Assembly: GCA_025738555.1 (NCBI GenBank)
Contig: JAOVFP010000008.1
Location: forward strand, 4,712,001 to 4,776,000
Direction: 5' to 3'
DNA length: 64,000 nt
Source: Cyathus striatus
Lineage: Eukaryota; Basidiomycota; Agaricomycetes; Agaricales; Nidulariaceae
Shown here: in pieces, positions 62,671 through 64,000 of the stretch
Layout of the letters: each line of letters begins with the position of its first letter
Position numbering within the stretch: the stretch's first letter is position 1
Program-made: the position numbers and the translations under genes
The notes under the pieces: model-generated
The model's input: only the letters and a program-made list of their open reading frames with translations
What the model was told of the DNA's origin: nothing
The model's database searches: none

Positions 62671-64000
62671 ATGTCCATCGATCCAGGAGATGTTCAAATG
62701 TCAGTTTACCTTTTGCGTCGGGGTACCGAAAGGGCTGAATCCACAGCTGTAAAATGAAAGTCATCCTGTCCTCAATGAAGGACCAAGCGTCCCTAGTGGT
62801 GCGAAATTAAACAAGATTTCTAGTCAGATTACGCAGAACAAGGTGAAACGCCTTTAAATTTATTGCAAGGAATTTACACTTACTTATTTATACAACGCGA
62901 AGATTCGCGGGGGAGCTCAAGCGATGCGTGAGCGTGCATATCTTCACCATGTTTTCATATCTCAAATTTCTATGAAGTGTACGCCGTCGGCTTGACAGAG
63001 GGAGATATGGACAAACCGCAGGTATGAAAACTGAGCTTGCGCCGAAGGGCTGGAATTACTAACTACGAATTAGATTGGAATATCCCCTGTTTGGTGGGAA
63101 GGTATGTCGCTCCCCTCCCCCTCGTAATTTTCAGACTGTACACAATGCTATCACAGGCAACCCATGTAATTCGCACCTGGTAAGTATCTTATTATTCAAA
63201 TAAAGGGGCAAGTGTTGGTAATTCCCTGGTCAGCTGGACCTTGCAAGACACGTCAAAGACGGATGCAAGGAAGAGGATATGGTGGGGTTAATTTTCAACA
63301 CCATTGGCGTCAGGTTGAGTTTTGTGTGTAACGAATTATGCTTCAACGCTAATCTCCTCACCATTATTAGCGATGCTATCACTATGGGCACGGAAGGTAA
63401 GATCGGTATAAGATGTGGACAGGTAGATTACTAACAGAAAAAGGAATGAGATATTCGTTCGTATAAAATTATGTGCAGTAGACGCACTCACTTACATACT
63501 TTCTACCCGAAGTTTACCTAGCCGCGATCTGATTGCGGATTCCATTGAGGCGGTAAGTTCGCATACTTGTAATTGTCAATACTATGGAAAATTAATCTTG
63601 GTTCTATAGGTGGTTATGGTGCTTTCGCATATTCAAGTTCGCTGATTCGATACTAAAATCATCGCTGAAAAGGCCCAGCATTATGATGGAAACATCTCTA
63701 TACCAGGATGCGATAAAAATATGCCTGGTTGCTTCATGGCAGCAGCCCGACATAATAGACCCACCATCATCGTATATGGCGGCACTATCCAGCCGGGAGT
63801 ACGGCATGTAGGCAAGTCGGAAGATTTGCTATAGTACTCCAAAGCTAATTTTTGCTAGATTGCCCATCCATGGGGAAGTCGAAAGGTGGTTCAGTGAATA
63901 TCTCGGATGCGTTTGAGTCGTATGGTTAGTATTTCGGCACAAGTAGTCGATTGTCCATAATTTCGAATGATGGTTAAACAGGCGCCTTCACGGTCGGTAA
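62671..64000 (+). CDS. Dihydroxy-acid dehydratase (IlvD/Edd family), truncated by window end
   Basis: Fe-S dehydratase of the branched-chain amino-acid pathway family. Assembled exons: [76 protein letters not shown] (first cluster Cys), [83 protein letters not shown] (second and third Cys), [43 protein letters not shown], then the window stops. Nine or so short introns; the one at 63812-63858 has a GC donor (gcaagt...ctag). The N-terminus lacks the basic/Ser-rich presequence of mitochondrial Ilv3, so it may be a cytosolic paralog. Confidence 0.92.
63812..63858 (+). other. GC-AG intron in the dehydratase gene
   Basis: 47-nt intron whose donor reads G|GCAAGT and whose acceptor is TTTTTGCTAG. 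Only this junction gives the conserved [14 protein letters not shown]. The competing GT two bases upstream of the GC donor shifts frame. Confidence 0.75.

Noticed and set aside
63440..63545. Apparent frame problem in the dehydratase after MRYS
   Set aside because: The donor gttcgt two bases earlier joins tc to t, giving MRYSLPSRDL cleanly.

Overview
The window is nuclear DNA from a basidiomycete fungus, most likely an Agaricomycete. The evidence is: introns of about 45-60 nt with GTRNGT-like donors in almost every gene; closely packed genes on both strands; fungal-type YAK1, PBS2, ESA1, GCN5 and BUD4; a CSL-family transcription factor; a DUF6533-like multi-pass membrane protein; and a Mn-superoxide dismutase without a presequence. 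No prokaryotic, viral, CRISPR, rRNA or tRNA features were seen. Exon borders were placed by eye from splice signals and family conservation, so each CDS span runs from start codon to stop codon and includes introns.

Region by region. 1-4.8 kb: YAK1 kinase (C-terminus cut by the window edge), a PAC4-type proteasome assembly chaperone and ribosomal protein S21, whose reading frame is broken. 4.8-7.8 kb: gene-poor, with one perfect hairpin. 7.8-9.5 kb: an uncharacterised basidiomycete protein. 9.5-12.4 kb: long upstream region of the CSL gene. 12.4-16.8 kb: CSL factor and a small membrane protein. 16.9-27.4 kb: ESA1 (NuA4 acetyltransferase), DBP7 helicase, secretory cyclophilin with two possible C-termini, a GPI-like expansin/barwin protein, and GCN5 (SAGA acetyltransferase). 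27.6-39.1 kb: formate dehydrogenase, an EXS/ERD1-type membrane protein, SNU23 splicing factor, a 1,346-bp hAT-like non-autonomous transposon, and cytosolic isoleucyl-tRNA synthetase. 39.1-42.1 kb: no convincing gene. 42.1-49.6 kb: PBS2 MAPKK, a BAG co-chaperone, a RING/TRAF zinc-finger protein, an aldo-keto reductase and the DUF6533-like protein. 50.8-64 kb: BUD4/anillin, ribosomal P1, thymidylate synthase, Mn-SOD, PEX5 and a dihydroxy-acid dehydratase cut by the right edge.

Most genes are housekeeping and the order looks like ordinary fungal synteny, not a pathway cluster. Several pairs share short divergent promoters (ESA1/DBP7, expansin-like/GCN5, PBS2/BAG, RING-TRAF/AKR). The most distinctive signals are: the hAT-like element with its palindromic 8-bp duplication; a cyclophilin whose last intron toggles between an HAEL-type ER-retrieval tail and a membrane anchor; the broken S21 frame; a frame change in the CSL N-terminus; a PCAF_N-like Cys/His block on GCN5; an MluI cell-cycle box just upstream of thymidylate synthase; and a dehydratase with no evident mitochondrial presequence that uses a GC-AG intron. 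I did not find a clearly new multi-gene system.
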